The notes beneath the pieces were generated by a model. The model had not been told where the DNA came from. It saw only the letters and a list, made by a program, of their open reading frames with translations, and did not search any database. Both the position numbers and the translations under genes were made by a program. From assembly GCA_038216155.1 (NCBI GenBank), contig JBBQQH010000020.1, positions 1 through 52,157 on the forward strand: a DNA stretch of 52,157 nucleotides, in the 5' to 3' direction. Shown one piece after another: positions 17,909-27,149 of the stretch. How positions within the stretch are numbered: position 1 is the first letter of the stretch; each line of letters begins with the position of its first letter. The DNA is from SZAS-103 sp038216155 (GTDB taxonomy: Bacteria; Pseudomonadota; Gammaproteobacteria; Xanthomonadales; Xanthomonadaceae).

Positions 17909-18739
17909 GTGAGCACAGAGCAGGGCGCCGCCGGCGGTTTGTCGGAATACATCACCCATCACTTGACCCACAACTCGGGAATGGTGCTGGGCGGCAATTT
18001 CCATTGGGATTCGTGGCTGGTTTCGATCGGCCTGGGCCTGGTGTTCTGCCTGTGGTTCGGCTTGTATGCGCGCCGCGCGACGTCGGGCGTGCCGAGCAAG
18101 GGCCAGGCGTTCGTCGAGATGGTGATCGAGTTCGTCGACGGCCAAGTCAAGGATGTCTTCCACGGCGATCCTCGTTTCATCGCGCCGCTCGCACTCTCGA
18201 TCTTCATGTGGGTGCTCTTCATGAACACGATGGACCTGCTGCCGCTGGATATCGGCAGCGGCCTGGTCACCTTGTTCCGCGGCCAGGAAGTCGCGCATCA
18301 CACCTTCTTCCGCATGGTGCCCACGGCAGACCTCAACACCACGGTCGCGATGGCGCTCGCGGTGTTCCTGCTCACGTTGTTCTACTCGGTCAAAGCCAAG
18401 GGCTTCGGCGGCTTTGGCAAGGAACTACTGACCGCGCCGTTCCATAGCGAAGGTACGTTCGGAAAGATCGCCATGGTGATCCCGAACGTGATCCTCAACC
18501 TGGTTGAATACCTGTCCAAACCGGTGTCGTTGTCGATGCGACTGTTCGGCAACATGTATGCGGGCGAATTGGTCTTCATGTTGATCGCGGGCCTGTTTGC
18601 ATCATGGATCACCTTTGTGCCCGGCGTACTTTTTGGTCTTGGATGGGGAATTTTCCACATTTTGATCATCGTGCTGCAGGCCTTCATCTTCATGGTGCTG
18701 TCGGTGGTTTACATCTCGATGGCGCACGACCACCACTGA
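17909..18739 (+). CDS. atpB: F-type ATP synthase subunit a
   Basis: The 276-residue polytopic subunit forms the proton half-channels of Fo. The essential arginine is R211 in SLSMRLFGNMYAGEL, with the expected polar residues in the last helices. Length and topology are normal. The GTG start at 17909 lies inside a curious 14-bp near-duplication: an ATG at 17895 opens a five-codon frame MSTKQ-stop whose stop overlaps this start, and the real protein begins MSTEQ. Ribosome-binding is weak (GAG within ATGAG), so translation may couple to that mini-frame, which is speculation. Confidence 0.95.
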   Translation: MSTEQGAAGGLSEYITHHLTHNSGMVLGGNFHWDSWLVSIGLGLVFCLWFGLYARRATSGVPSKGQAFVEMVIEFVDGQVKDVFHGDPRFIAPLALSIFMWVLFMNTMDLLPLDIGSGLVTLFRGQEVAHHTFFRMVPTADLNTTVAMALAVFLLTLFYSVKAKGFGGFGKELLTAPFHSEGTFGKIAMVIPNVILNLVEYLSKPVSLSMRLFGNMYAGELVFMLIAGLFASWITFVPGVLFGLGWGIFHILIIVLQAFIFMVLSVVYISMAHDHH

Positions 18740-18805
18740 TCTTCTCGCTGTCTCCCTCGCATCTCCCCTTAACCGTTCCCACTACTGCTCGAAGAAAGGA
18801 AAATC

Positions 18806-19078
18806 ATGGACATGCATCAATTCATCGCTCTCATCCAGGCCAGCACTGCGGTTGGCATCGGCCTGATGATCGGCCTCGGCGCACTCGGCGCGTGCATCGG
18901 TATCGGCATCATGGGCTCCAAGTTCCTCGAAGCCGCCGCGCGCCAGCCTGAGCTCGTGCCGATGTTGCAGGGCCGCATGTTCCTGCTGGTCGGCCTGATC
19001 GATGCCTCGTTCATTATCGGCTTGGCGATGGCGCTGTTCTTCGCATTCGCCAACCCGCTGCTGTCCAAGCTCGGCTGA
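18806..19078 (+). CDS. atpE: F-type ATP synthase subunit c
   Basis: The 90-residue proteolipid has two membrane helices. The glycine-rich first helix reads GIGLMIGLGALGACIGIGI and the second carries the ion-binding Asp66 in GLIDASFIIGLAMALFF. The polar loop ARQPEL contacts gamma/epsilon. No Na+-type glutamine signature is obvious near the carboxylate, so proton coupling is expected. A strong AAAGGA site precedes the ATG, consistent with the high copy number needed. Confidence 0.96.
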   Translation: MDMHQFIALIQASTAVGIGLMIGLGALGACIGIGIMGSKFLEAAARQPELVPMLQGRMFLLVGLIDASFIIGLAMALFFAFANPLLSKLG

Positions 19079-19092
19079 TTCTCACGTAATCG

Positions 19093-19110
19093 CGCCCGCC
19101 TCGGCGGGCG
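19093..19110 (+). promoter_or_regulatory. Intercistronic hairpin between atpE and atpF
   Basis: CGCCCGCC-TC-GGCGGGCG is a perfect GC-only inverted repeat 15 nt after the atpE stop. Without a T-run it is more likely an mRNA 3'-stabilising or processing element that raises atpE expression than a terminator. Confidence 0.5.
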
Positions 19111-19156
19111 TCACCATGGATACGCATCCGCGTGTCCTGCGCAATAGGAAGGTGTC

Positions 19157-19630
19157 ATGGAAATTGGCATGACGTTGCTGGGTCAGGCACTGTCGTTCGT
19201 GCTGCTGATCTGGTTCACGATGAAATTCATCTGGCCGCCGTTGATGGCGGCGATCGAGGAACGGCAAAAGAAGATTGCCGAAGGTCTCGCTGCTGCCGAC
19301 CGCAGTCAGCGTGATCTCGCGCAGGCGCAGGATCAGGTCAATGAAGTGGTCCGCGAGGCGCGGGTCAAGGCCACCGAGATCATTGATCAGGCGCATGTGC
19401 GCGCCAGCCAGATGATCGAGACGGCGAAGTCCGAGGCGATTGCCGAAGGCGGTCGTCAGAAGACGCTGGCCGAAGCAGAAATCGCGGCCGCCGCCAACCG
19501 TGCCCGCGAGGAACTGCGCAAGCAGGTCTCCTCGCTGGCAGTTGCCGGCGCCTCGCGCCTGATCAAGCGAGAAATCGACCCGAGCGCGCATCAGGCGTTG
19601 CTGGACGAGCTGGCCGCGGAAATCGGATGA
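19157..19630 (+). CDS. atpF: F-type ATP synthase subunit b
   Basis: The 157-residue stator subunit has a single N-terminal membrane helix (GQALSFVLLIWFTMKFIWPP) followed by a long charged coiled coil rich in Ala, Glu, Gln and Arg. It links subunit a to the delta/alpha head. AGGAAGG precedes the ATG. Its stop overlaps the atpH start by 4 nt. Confidence 0.95.
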   Translation: MEIGMTLLGQALSFVLLIWFTMKFIWPPLMAAIEERQKKIAEGLAAADRSQRDLAQAQDQVNEVVREARVKATEIIDQAHVRASQMIETAKSEAIAEGGRQKTLAEAEIAAAANRAREELRKQVSSLAVAGASRLIKREIDPSAHQALLDELAAEIG

Positions 19631-20160
19631 GCAGCGCGCTGACCCTCGCCCGTCCGTATGCGCGCGCGGCCTTTGCGTTGGCGCAGCAGCACGCGCAATT
19701 GCCGCAATGGTCGGCGCAACTCGGCTTTGCCGCGCAGCTGGCCGCTGATTCACGCATGCGTGCGGTGCTGAGCAATCCCGGCCTGACCGCCGACGATGCC
19801 GTGACCTTACTGCTACCGCCGGATGCGCAGGCGCAATCAGAGTTCGGTCGCTTCCTCGCAGTGTTGGCCGACAACACGCGGCTGCAGCAATTGCCGGAAA
19901 TTGCCGCGCTGTACGAGCAATCGCGCGCCGATGCCGAGCGTGTGGTCAAGGCAACCATTACCTCGGCCACGCCGATGGATGCAGCCGAAGTCAGCAAGTT
20001 GCAGGCCGCGCTCAAGCGGCGTTTTGGCCGCGAAGTGGAAGTGCAGACAAAAGTGGATGCAGACCTCATCGGCGGCGCGATCATCGACGCCGGCGAAGTA
20101 GTGATTGACGGCTCGTTGCGCAGCAAGTTGGCGCGGCTGGAGACGGCGCTGGCGCAGTGA
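19627..20160 (+). CDS. atpH: F-type ATP synthase subunit delta
   Basis: The 177-residue soluble stator subunit begins LTLARPYARAAFALAQQHAQ, the conserved N-terminal helix that binds alpha. It ends with the typical GGAIIDAGEVVIDGSLRSKL signature. Translation is coupled to atpF through an ATGA overlap. A spacer of about 140 bp with an inverted repeat separates it from atpA. Confidence 0.95.
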   Translation: MSSALTLARPYARAAFALAQQHAQLPQWSAQLGFAAQLAADSRMRAVLSNPGLTADDAVTLLLPPDAQAQSEFGRFLAVLADNTRLQQLPEIAALYEQSRADAERVVKATITSATPMDAAEVSKLQAALKRRFGREVEVQTKVDADLIGGAIIDAGEVVIDGSLRSKLARLETALAQ

Positions 20161-20190
20161 ATTAAAGCAGGGATTAGACAGCGGCGAACA

Positions 20191-20242
20191 GGGAACCAAC
20201 ACGCAGATTGAAGCGCGTTTGCTTAAACCGTCACCCGTTCCC
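20191..20242. repeat. GGGAAC...GTTCCC inverted repeat, copy 1 (atpH-atpA spacer)
   Basis: The arms GGGAAC (20191-20196, within GAACAGGGAACC) and GTTCCC (20237-20242, within CCCGTTCCC) can pair. A second CCCCGTT follows. The same motif recurs in the atpG-atpD and atpD-atpC spacers. Confidence 0.55.
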
Positions 20243-20307
20243 AGTCCCCGTTACCGAATAGAAACTCCGCGCGCCGCACACCGCGACGCTCGACCAAGGA
20301 AATGACA

Positions 20308-21873
20308 ATGACAACCACTACGCTCAACCCGTCCGAAATCAGCGAGCTCATCCGCAACCGGATCGAGAAGGTCAAGCTCGCCTCGGATGCGCGCAACGAA
20401 GGCACCATTACCTCGGTGTCCGACGGCATCGTGCGCATCTACGGCCTGGCCGATGCGATGCAGGGCGAGATGATCGAACTGCCGGCGACTGCCGATGGCA
20501 CGCCAACCTTCGCCCTGGCATTGAACCTGGAGCGCGACTCGGTCGGCGCCGTGGTGTTGGGCGACTACCAGCATCTGCGCGAAGGCGAGACCGCCAAGAC
20601 CACCGGCCGCATCCTCGAAGTGCCGATCGGCCCCGAGCTGCTGGGGCGCGTGGTCAACGCACTGGGCGAGCCGATCGATGACAAGGGTGCGATCGATAGC
20701 AAGCTCACCGCGCCGGTGGAAAAAGTCGCGCCAGGCGTGATCTGGCGCAAGTCGGTATCGCAGCCGGTGCAGACCGGTTACAAGTCGGTCGATGCGATGA
20801 TCCCGGTCGGCCGTGGCCAACGCGAGCTGATCATTGGCGATCGCCAGACCGGCAAGACCGCGATGGCGATCGACGCGATCATCAACCAGAAGGGCACGGG
20901 CGTGAAGTGCGTGTACGTCGCCATCGGGCAGAAGAACAGCTCGATTGCCAACGTCGTGCGCAAGCTTGAGGAACACGATGCGATGGCGCACACCATCGTG
21001 GTCGCGGCCGGTGCATCCGAGTCGGCCGCAATGCAGTACGTCGCGCCCTACTCGGGTTGCACGATGGGCGAGTACTGGCGCGATCGCGGTGAAGACGCGC
21101 TGATCATCTACGACGATCTGTCCAAGCAGGCCGTCGCCTATCGCCAGATCTCGCTGCTGCTGCGCCGCCCGCCGGGCCGCGAAGCGTATCCGGGTGACGT
21201 GTTCTATTTGCACTCCCGTTTGCTCGAACGCGCTGCGCGCGTCAACGAGGAATACGTCGAGAAGTTCACCAACGGCGAAATCAAGGGCAAGACCGGGTCG
21301 CTGACCGCGGTGCCGATCATCGAAACCCAGGCCGGCGACGTGTCCGCGTTCGTGCCGACCAACGTGATCTCGATCACCGATGGCCAGATCTTCCTGGAAA
21401 CCGACTTGTTCAACGCCGGCATTCGCCCGGCCGTAAACGCCGGCATCTCGGTCTCGCGCGTCGGTGGCGCGGCGCAGACCAAGATCATGAAGAAGCTCTC
21501 GGGCGGCATCCGCATTGCGCTGGCGCAGTATCGCGAACTCGCGGCATTCGCGCAGTTCGCGTCCGACCTCGACGAGGCGACCCGCAAGCAGCTCGAGCGC
21601 GGTCAGCGCGTCACCGAGCTGATGAAGCAGAAGCAGTACGCGCCGATGTCGATCGCGCAGATGTCGCTGTCGATCTACGCGGTCAACGAAGGCTATCTCG
21701 ACGATGTTCCGATGCCGAAGATCCTGCCGTTCGAATCCGGCCTGCACGCGCATTTTGCCAACACGCAATCCGCGCTGATGGACAAGATCGTCGGCAGCGG
21801 CGACTGGAACGACGAGATCGAGGCTACGTTCAAGAAGGGCATCGCCGAGTTCAAGGCGACCGGCAGCTACTGA
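20308..21873 (+). CDS. atpA: F-type ATP synthase subunit alpha
   Basis: The 521-residue subunit carries the Walker A motif GDRQTGKT at about 177-184 and the alpha signature AAMQYVAPYSGCTMGEYWRD. It is a regulatory, non-catalytic nucleotide-binding subunit of the F1 hexamer. An ATG at 20302 lies in frame two codons earlier, but AAGGA ends just before it. The ATG at 20308 has proper spacing (7 nt) and is preferred. Confidence 0.96.
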   Translation: MTTTTLNPSEISELIRNRIEKVKLASDARNEGTITSVSDGIVRIYGLADAMQGEMIELPATADGTPTFALALNLERDSVGAVVLGDYQHLREGETAKTTGRILEVPIGPELLGRVVNALGEPIDDKGAIDSKLTAPVEKVAPGVIWRKSVSQPVQTGYKSVDAMIPVGRGQRELIIGDRQTGKTAMAIDAIINQKGTGVKCVYVAIGQKNSSIANVVRKLEEHDAMAHTIVVAAGASESAAMQYVAPYSGCTMGEYWRDRGEDALIIYDDLSKQAVAYRQISLLLRRPPGREAYPGDVFYLHSRLLERAARVNEEYVEKFTNGEIKGKTGSLTAVPIIETQAGDVSAFVPTNVISITDGQIFLETDLFNAGIRPAVNAGISVSRVGGAAQTKIMKKLSGGIRIALAQYRELAAFAQFASDLDEATRKQLERGQRVTELMKQKQYAPMSIAQMSLSIYAVNEGYLDDVPMPKILPFESGLHAHFANTQSALMDKIVGSGDWNDEIEATFKKGIAEFKATGSY

Positions 21874-21905
21874 TCTCCACGCATTACTGAAACCGGGAAG
21901 ACGCA

Positions 21906-22769
21906 ATGGCTGGCGGCCGCGAAATCAAAACCAAGATCAAGAGCGTGCAGAACACCCGCAAGGTCACGCGCGCGCTCGAAATGGTCTCGGCATCGAAGAT
22001 CCGCAAGGCTCAGGAGCGCATGAAATCTTCGCGTCCGTATGCGCGGCTGATGCGGCAGATGATCGGCCACATCGCGCAGGCCAACACCGAATACACGCAT
22101 CCGTTCATGGTCGAGCGTGAGCAGGTCAAGCGCGTCGGTTACATCGTGATTTCCACCGATCGCGGTCTCGCTGGCGGCCTGAACTCCAGCTTGTTCCGCA
22201 AGATGCTGGCAGACATCCGCCAATGGCAGGATCAGGGCGTCGAAGTCGATCTGGTCTGCATCGGGCAGAAAGCGATCGCGTACTTCCGGCGGCTCAAGGT
22301 CAACGTGCTGGCAACCGTCAGCCACCTCGGCGAGCGGCCGCACAGCGATCAGTTGATCGGCGTGATCAAGGTGATGTTGGACGGTTACAGCGAAGGCCGC
22401 ATCGATCGCGTACTGCTGTGCTACAACGATTTCGTCAACACCATGACGCAGAAGAGCACGCTCGACCAGCTGCTGCCGCTGCCGTCGTCGGATGCGCTGG
22501 AATCGCGTTATGAGTGGGACTACCTCTACGAACCCGACGCCGAATCCATCCTCAAGGACGTGATGACGCGTTACGTCGAATCGCTGGTGTACCAGGCGTT
22601 GCTGGAAAACATCGCGTCAGAACACGCAGCGCGCATGGTGGCAATGAAGGCCGCGTCCGACAACGCCAACAAGCTGATCGACACGCTCAACCTGATCTAC
22701 AACAAGGCTCGCCAGGCCGCGATCACGCAGGAAATTAGCGAGATTGTCGGCGGCGCGGCGGCCGTTTAA
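21906..22769 (+). CDS. atpG: F-type ATP synthase subunit gamma
   Basis: The 287-residue rotor shaft begins AGGREIKTKIKSVQNTRKVT and ends with the conserved ARQAAITQEISEIVGGAAAV helix. Its length equals that of E. coli gamma. The central part has the expected STDRGLAGGLNSSLF motif. GGGAAGA upstream supports the start. Confidence 0.96.
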   Translation: MAGGREIKTKIKSVQNTRKVTRALEMVSASKIRKAQERMKSSRPYARLMRQMIGHIAQANTEYTHPFMVEREQVKRVGYIVISTDRGLAGGLNSSLFRKMLADIRQWQDQGVEVDLVCIGQKAIAYFRRLKVNVLATVSHLGERPHSDQLIGVIKVMLDGYSEGRIDRVLLCYNDFVNTMTQKSTLDQLLPLPSSDALESRYEWDYLYEPDAESILKDVMTRYVESLVYQALLENIASEHAARMVAMKAASDNANKLIDTLNLIYNKARQAAITQEISEIVGGAAAV

Positions 22770-22794
22770 ACGCGGAACAGGACACCGGTTACAT

Positions 22795-22853
22795 GGAACG
22801 GAAATCATAGCGCACTGCCGCTTTTTCCTTCCAAGTACCCGATCCCCGTTCCC
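22795..22853. repeat. GGAACGG...CCGTTCC inverted repeat, copy 2 (atpG-atpD spacer)
   Basis: GGAACGG (22795-22801) can pair with CCGTTCC inside CCCCGTTCCC (22844-22853). A further GGAACAGG lies at the left edge of the spacer. It ends 36 nt before the atpD start. Confidence 0.55.
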
Positions 22854-22889
22854 TCCCCAAGAAATTCGAGATCCACTGGAGTGACACAA

Positions 22890-24317
22890 ATGAACCAGGG
22901 CAAAGTCGTACAAATCATCGGCGCGGTCGTCGACGTAGAATTCCCGCGCGAGAACGTGCCGAAGATCTACGACGCACTCAAGATCGATGGCACCGCGATC
23001 ACGCTTGAAGTGCAGCAGCAATTGGGCGACGGCATCGTGCGCACGATTGCGCTGGGTTCCACCGACGGCCTCAAGCGCAACCTGATTGCCAACAACACTG
23101 GCAAGGCCGTGTCGGTACCGGTCGGCGCCGGAACGCTGGGCCGCATCATGAATGTGCTCGGCGAGCCGATTGACGAGGTCGGTCCGATCGAGGCCACCGA
23201 CCATTGGGAAATCCATCGTGAAGCCCCCGCCTATGCCGAACAAGCGGCCGCCGAGGAGCTGCTGGAAACCGGTATCAAGGTCATCGACCTGATGTGCCCG
23301 TTTGCCAAGGGCGGCAAGGTTGGTCTGTTCGGCGGCGCCGGCGTGGGCAAGACGGTGAACATGCTGGAGCTGATCAACAACATTGCGACCCAGCACGCCG
23401 GCCTGTCGGTGTTCGCCGGCGTCGGCGAGCGCACCCGCGAAGGCAACGATTTCTATCACGAGATGGCCGAGGCTGGCGTCATCAAGCTCGACAACCTTAG
23501 CGAGTCGAAAGTGGCGATGGTGTACGGCCAGATGAACGAGCCGCCGGGCAACCGTCTGCGCGTCGCGTTGACAGGGCTGACCATGGCCGAATATTTCCGC
23601 GACGAAAAGGACGAGAACGGCAAGGGCCGCGACGTGCTGTTCTTCGTCGACAACATCTATCGCTACACGCTGGCCGGCACCGAGGTGTCCGCACTGCTGG
23701 GCCGCATGCCGTCGGCAGTCGGATATCAGCCGACGCTGGCCGAAGAAATGGGCGTGCTGCAGGAGCGCATCACCTCGACCAAGACCGGCTCGATCACCTC
23801 GATCCAGGCCGTGTACGTGCCCGCGGATGACTACACCGATCCGTCGCCTGCGACCACCTTCGCGCATCTGGATTCGACCGTGGCGCTGTCGCGCTCGATC
23901 GCATCGCTCGGTATTTATCCGGCAGTCGATCCGCTGGATTCGACCTCGCGCATGATGGATCCGAACGTGATCGGCAACGAGCACTACGACACCGCGCGCC
24001 GCGCACAGCAGACCTTGCAGAAGTACAAGGAACTCAAGGACATCATCGCGATCCTGGGCATGGACGAGTTGTCCGAAGAAGACAAGCAGGCGGTGTCGCG
24101 CGCGCGCAAGATCGAGCGCTTCTTCTCGCAGCCCTTCCACGTGGCCGAAGTGTTCACCGGCTCGCCGGGCAAGTACGTGTCGCTGAAAGACACCATCCGC
24201 GGCTTCAAGATGATCGTCGACGGCGAATGCGACCACCTGCCTGAGCAGGCGTTCTATATGGTAGGCGGCATCGAGGAAGCGCAGGAAAAAGCCAAGAAAA
24301 TGGCTGAGAAGGGCTGA
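22890..24317 (+). CDS. atpD: F-type ATP synthase subunit beta
   Basis: The 475-residue catalytic subunit has Walker A GGAGVGKT (148-155), the GVGERTREGNDFYHEM segment with the catalytic Glu, and Walker B in VLFFVDNIYRYT. A short extra loop (DEKDENGKG) precedes Walker B compared with E. coli; I recall the same loop in Xanthomonas beta subunits. The ATG at 22890 has GGAGTG eight nt upstream; a GTG three codons earlier is less likely. Confidence 0.97.
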   Translation: MNQGKVVQIIGAVVDVEFPRENVPKIYDALKIDGTAITLEVQQQLGDGIVRTIALGSTDGLKRNLIANNTGKAVSVPVGAGTLGRIMNVLGEPIDEVGPIEATDHWEIHREAPAYAEQAAAEELLETGIKVIDLMCPFAKGGKVGLFGGAGVGKTVNMLELINNIATQHAGLSVFAGVGERTREGNDFYHEMAEAGVIKLDNLSESKVAMVYGQMNEPPGNRLRVALTGLTMAEYFRDEKDENGKGRDVLFFVDNIYRYTLAGTEVSALLGRMPSAVGYQPTLAEEMGVLQERITSTKTGSITSIQAVYVPADDYTDPSPATTFAHLDSTVALSRSIASLGIYPAVDPLDSTSRMMDPNVIGNEHYDTARRAQQTLQKYKELKDIIAILGMDELSEEDKQAVSRARKIERFFSQPFHVAEVFTGSPGKYVSLKDTIRGFKMIVDGECDHLPEQAFYMVGGIEEAQEKAKKMAEKG

Positions 24318-24338
24318 ATAAGCAGGGAGCGGGGAACA

Positions 24339-24422
24339 GGGAACGGAAAAGCCAAGAGAGTCACGACTTTCGGCGCCCTCGAACTCTAGTTTCGTATCCT
24401 GCTTCTGACGTACCCCGTTCCC
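24339..24422. repeat. GGGAACGG...CCGTTCCC inverted repeat, copy 3 (atpD-atpC spacer)
   Basis: GGGAACGG (24339-24346, preceded by GGGGAACA) is perfectly complementary to CCGTTCCC within CCCCGTTCCC (24413-24422). It ends 27 nt before atpC. Confidence 0.6.
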
Positions 24423-24449
24423 ATCGAACGAGCAAAGCGAGAGAGATTA

Positions 24450-24872
24450 ATGGCTACCATCCAATGCGACATTGTCAGTGCCGAGGAAGAAATCTTCCAT
24501 GGCGTGGCAACGATGGTCATCGCCACCGGCGAGATGGGTGAGCTCGGAATTGCGCCGCGGCACGCACCGCTGATCACTCGGCTCAAGCCGGGTCAGGTGC
24601 GAGTGATCCTTGAAGGTGGCGAAGAACAATTCTTCTACGTCTCCGGCGGCATCCTCGAAGTGCAGCCGCAGGTGGTGACGATCCTGGCCGACACCGCGAT
24701 TCGCGCCAAGGATCTGGACGAGAATTCCGCGCGCCTGGCTAAGGAAGAAGCCGAGCGCGAACTGGCCAATCGCGGCGAAGGCATGGAAATCGCAGAAGCG
24801 CAGCAGCGGCTGATGGAAGCCACCGCGCAGCTGCAGGCGCTGGAGCGTCTGCGCAAGAACATGAAGCACTGA
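24450..24872 (+). CDS. atpC: F-type ATP synthase subunit epsilon
   Basis: The 140-residue subunit has the N-terminal beta-sandwich (IQCDIVSAEEEIFHGVATMV, GELGIAPRHAPLITRLKPGQ) and a C-terminal helical hairpin that inhibits ATP hydrolysis. It is last in the operon, followed after only 6 bp by the convergent stop of the membrane protein gene. No terminator is visible in that gap. Confidence 0.95.
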   Translation: MATIQCDIVSAEEEIFHGVATMVIATGEMGELGIAPRHAPLITRLKPGQVRVILEGGEEQFFYVSGGILEVQPQVVTILADTAIRAKDLDENSARLAKEEAERELANRGEGMEIAEAQQRLMEATAQLQALERLRKNMKH

Positions 24873-24878
24873 TCGAAG

Positions 24879-26954
24879 TCAGTTCGGCCCGATCAGTTCG
24901 CGCGAGTCGTCTACTTTCGGCACCACTTCGGCCGCCGGCAACAACCACAGCTCGACCTCACCTTCCGACGCCATCCTGCGCGCGCCTGCGCGTTGCAACC
25001 CAGCCCGCAGACTGACGCTCGCGCTGTTGGCGTCGAGCATCACTGCTGAAATCGCATTGCGCCGAAACAGCGCCAACCACTGCGCCCCGCTGCCATCGAA
25101 TTCGGCCGCGCGACCTTGACTCGCCAATGCCTGGTGGTACCACGAAATCGTGCGGCCATTGCCGGCGAGTTCGGCGACGAACGGATGCTCGATATCGCTC
25201 GCCAGGATGCGCGCGCCGGCCGGCAATCTCGTGCGCGCCGCAGCCGCGATCAACCGCTCCGGCGCCCACACCGCCAGCACGCGCTTCTCATCTCCATGCG
25301 CGCGCAATACGTCGAATACCGCGCCGCTGCGCAGCGTCCAGTGTGCATTGCCTTGGTATGCGAAATTCAGCGCGGCTAGCGCAAGGCAGAGCGCCGCGAC
25401 CCGCGATGCCGGCACCGCCACACGTGCGCCAGCGACCATCACCGGAATCATTAGTGCCATCGCCGGATGTGCGTAGCGCAGGTATTGCAACGGCGTGAGT
25501 GCTGCAGCAAACACCAGCACGGCAACCAGCGCCAACGCGCGTGTGCGTCGTCGCCACAACGCCAGCAACAGTGCGCCCGCGAGTGCAACCAGGTTGAAGC
25601 CGGCTGCGCCATCCCAGCCTTCGGCATAGCGTGACGTATGCAAGCTGAGGTTCCACGGCAGCGCCGGGTTCCAGCCTGCGTGCCAGCGCGGATCGGTGAA
25701 ATTCACCAGATCGAAGTACGCTGAGTGGAAAATTCCGTTGAACAACGGCAACACTGGATTGCCGGTGATGATGGCGGCATAGACGTAACTCGATCCGCCA
25801 ACCAGCACAGCCAGCAACAGTGAACGCGGCAACACCCGCCAAGGCAATTCGCGTCGCCACTGCCACGCCAGCCACAGCAACAACGGAAGTACGAACACGA
25901 TGCCGCTGGCCTTGAGCGCAAGCAGAAACGCACTCGCAACTGCAATCGGAAGCATCATGTGCGCGCGATCTGCGACCCCCGCGCGCTGCACCATCCACGC
26001 CAACGCGAGCACCGCAGCAGTGCCCGCGTTCTCGGTCTGCATGCCGCCCAGCAATGCCGCTGTCATCGGCAGGCTGGCGTAGAGCGTGACCGCCACCCAG
26101 CGCAGACGCACAGAAGCGCCGGACGTCCGCGCCAATTGCCAAATGAAACTTGCCGACAACGCAAGCCACAGCGTGTTCATCGCACCGCGCGATTCGCGAC
26201 CGGCCAGCAGTTGCACGAGCCCGTGCAGCACATCGCTCGACCAAGGCGCCAGCGCCCACACCTGCGTCGATGGGTCGAGCTGGTAGCGCGCGTGCAATTG
26301 CAATTGCCAAGGCAGACCGACGTGATAAGCAAGATCGTCGAACTGCATGGTCGGCAACCACGTCGCCAGCGACGCCAGCCCAAGAGCAAGCAAGGCGATC
26401 GACGACATGCACGGCGCACGCGCTGTAGCGGACTTCCAGCCATTTTGCAGTGAGCGAAGTAGATCACCCAGCGCACGCCATCGCAGCGCGACCGGCAGCA
26501 GCACGCCGATCCATAGCGGCCGCAGGAAGATCGGGAGCGGCAGCAGCCAGCCGGCCACGCCAGCGATCAATGCCAAACCGATCAATATCTCCAACGACAA
26601 GTCTGAAGCGCCGTCGCCGCCGTGGGTTCGGCGTGTAGCAAGGAACCATCCACCGATCGCAATCGCGGCCAGCGCCAAAAGCAGCGTGGCCAGCACGGGA
26701 ACAATGCCGACTAAGCAAACCAGCGCCAGCAGCCAGACCAGAAGTAACGCAGTCGCGAGCGACATCCGCGTCAGTCGGGCCAAAGCCCAGGCGATAACGG
26801 ACAGCACGCTGCCAATTCCGAACAGTTCGGCGCAGTGATACACCGGCAGCACCTGCCACATCCGCGCATGCACGAGCCCGATCACGCAGGCGATCAGGCC
26901 CGCTGCCAGCAACCAACGCGGCAGCATGCGGCGCTGGATCAGCGACCGGCTCAA
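24879..26954 (-). CDS. Polytopic membrane protein, GT-C glycosyltransferase-like (unassigned)
   Basis: A 691-residue protein with about twelve or more hydrophobic segments in its first 550 residues (for example LLLVWLLALVCLVGIVPVLA) and a soluble C-terminal domain of about 130 residues. The layout, with a periplasmic loop after the second helix and a terminal soluble domain (ARILASDIEHPFVAELAGNG), resembles ArnT/PMT-type GT-C transferases that use lipid-linked sugars, but I cannot identify the DxD/DE catalytic pair with confidence. The 26954 start is a TTG; the ATG at 26927 is the alternative, and neither has a good ribosome-binding site. It lies downstream of a secreted glycosidase-like gene on the same strand and is convergent with the atp operon. 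Confidence 0.6.
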   Translation of the reverse strand: MSRSLIQRRMLPRWLLAAGLIACVIGLVHARMWQVLPVYHCAELFGIGSVLSVIAWALARLTRMSLATALLLVWLLALVCLVGIVPVLATLLLALAAIAIGGWFLATRRTHGGDGASDLSLEILIGLALIAGVAGWLLPLPIFLRPLWIGVLLPVALRWRALGDLLRSLQNGWKSATARAPCMSSIALLALGLASLATWLPTMQFDDLAYHVGLPWQLQLHARYQLDPSTQVWALAPWSSDVLHGLVQLLAGRESRGAMNTLWLALSASFIWQLARTSGASVRLRWVAVTLYASLPMTAALLGGMQTENAGTAAVLALAWMVQRAGVADRAHMMLPIAVASAFLLALKASGIVFVLPLLLWLAWQWRRELPWRVLPRSLLLAVLVGGSSYVYAAIITGNPVLPLFNGIFHSAYFDLVNFTDPRWHAGWNPALPWNLSLHTSRYAEGWDGAAGFNLVALAGALLLALWRRRTRALALVAVLVFAAALTPLQYLRYAHPAMALMIPVMVAGARVAVPASRVAALCLALAALNFAYQGNAHWTLRSGAVFDVLRAHGDEKRVLAVWAPERLIAAAARTRLPAGARILASDIEHPFVAELAGNGRTISWYHQALASQGRAAEFDGSGAQWLALFRRNAISAVMLDANSASVSLRAGLQRAGARRMASEGEVELWLLPAAEVVPKVDDSRELIGPN

Positions 26955-27149
26955 TGGCGTGTCACGTCATCAAGAGAGTGCCCATCAACGTCGCGGCAAG
27001 CGTAGCGGCCTCCGCGCTTCGCAATGGAGGCGGGCGCAACGTCGGCATGCTGGACCCGACTGACAGGTAGCGAGTCGCGTCGATCGGGGGTGCTCACGGT
27101 CATCGATGATTGCCGCGTGGGCTTGCTGGATTGTCGCAGATGCCAACGA

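Noticed and set aside
20251..21906. Open frame of 551 codons on the minus strand
   Set aside because: It is the antisense shadow of atpA; the frame is open because of atpA codon usage.
22617..24236. Open frame of 539 codons on the minus strand
   Set aside because: Antisense to atpG and atpD; no ribosome-binding site or domain.
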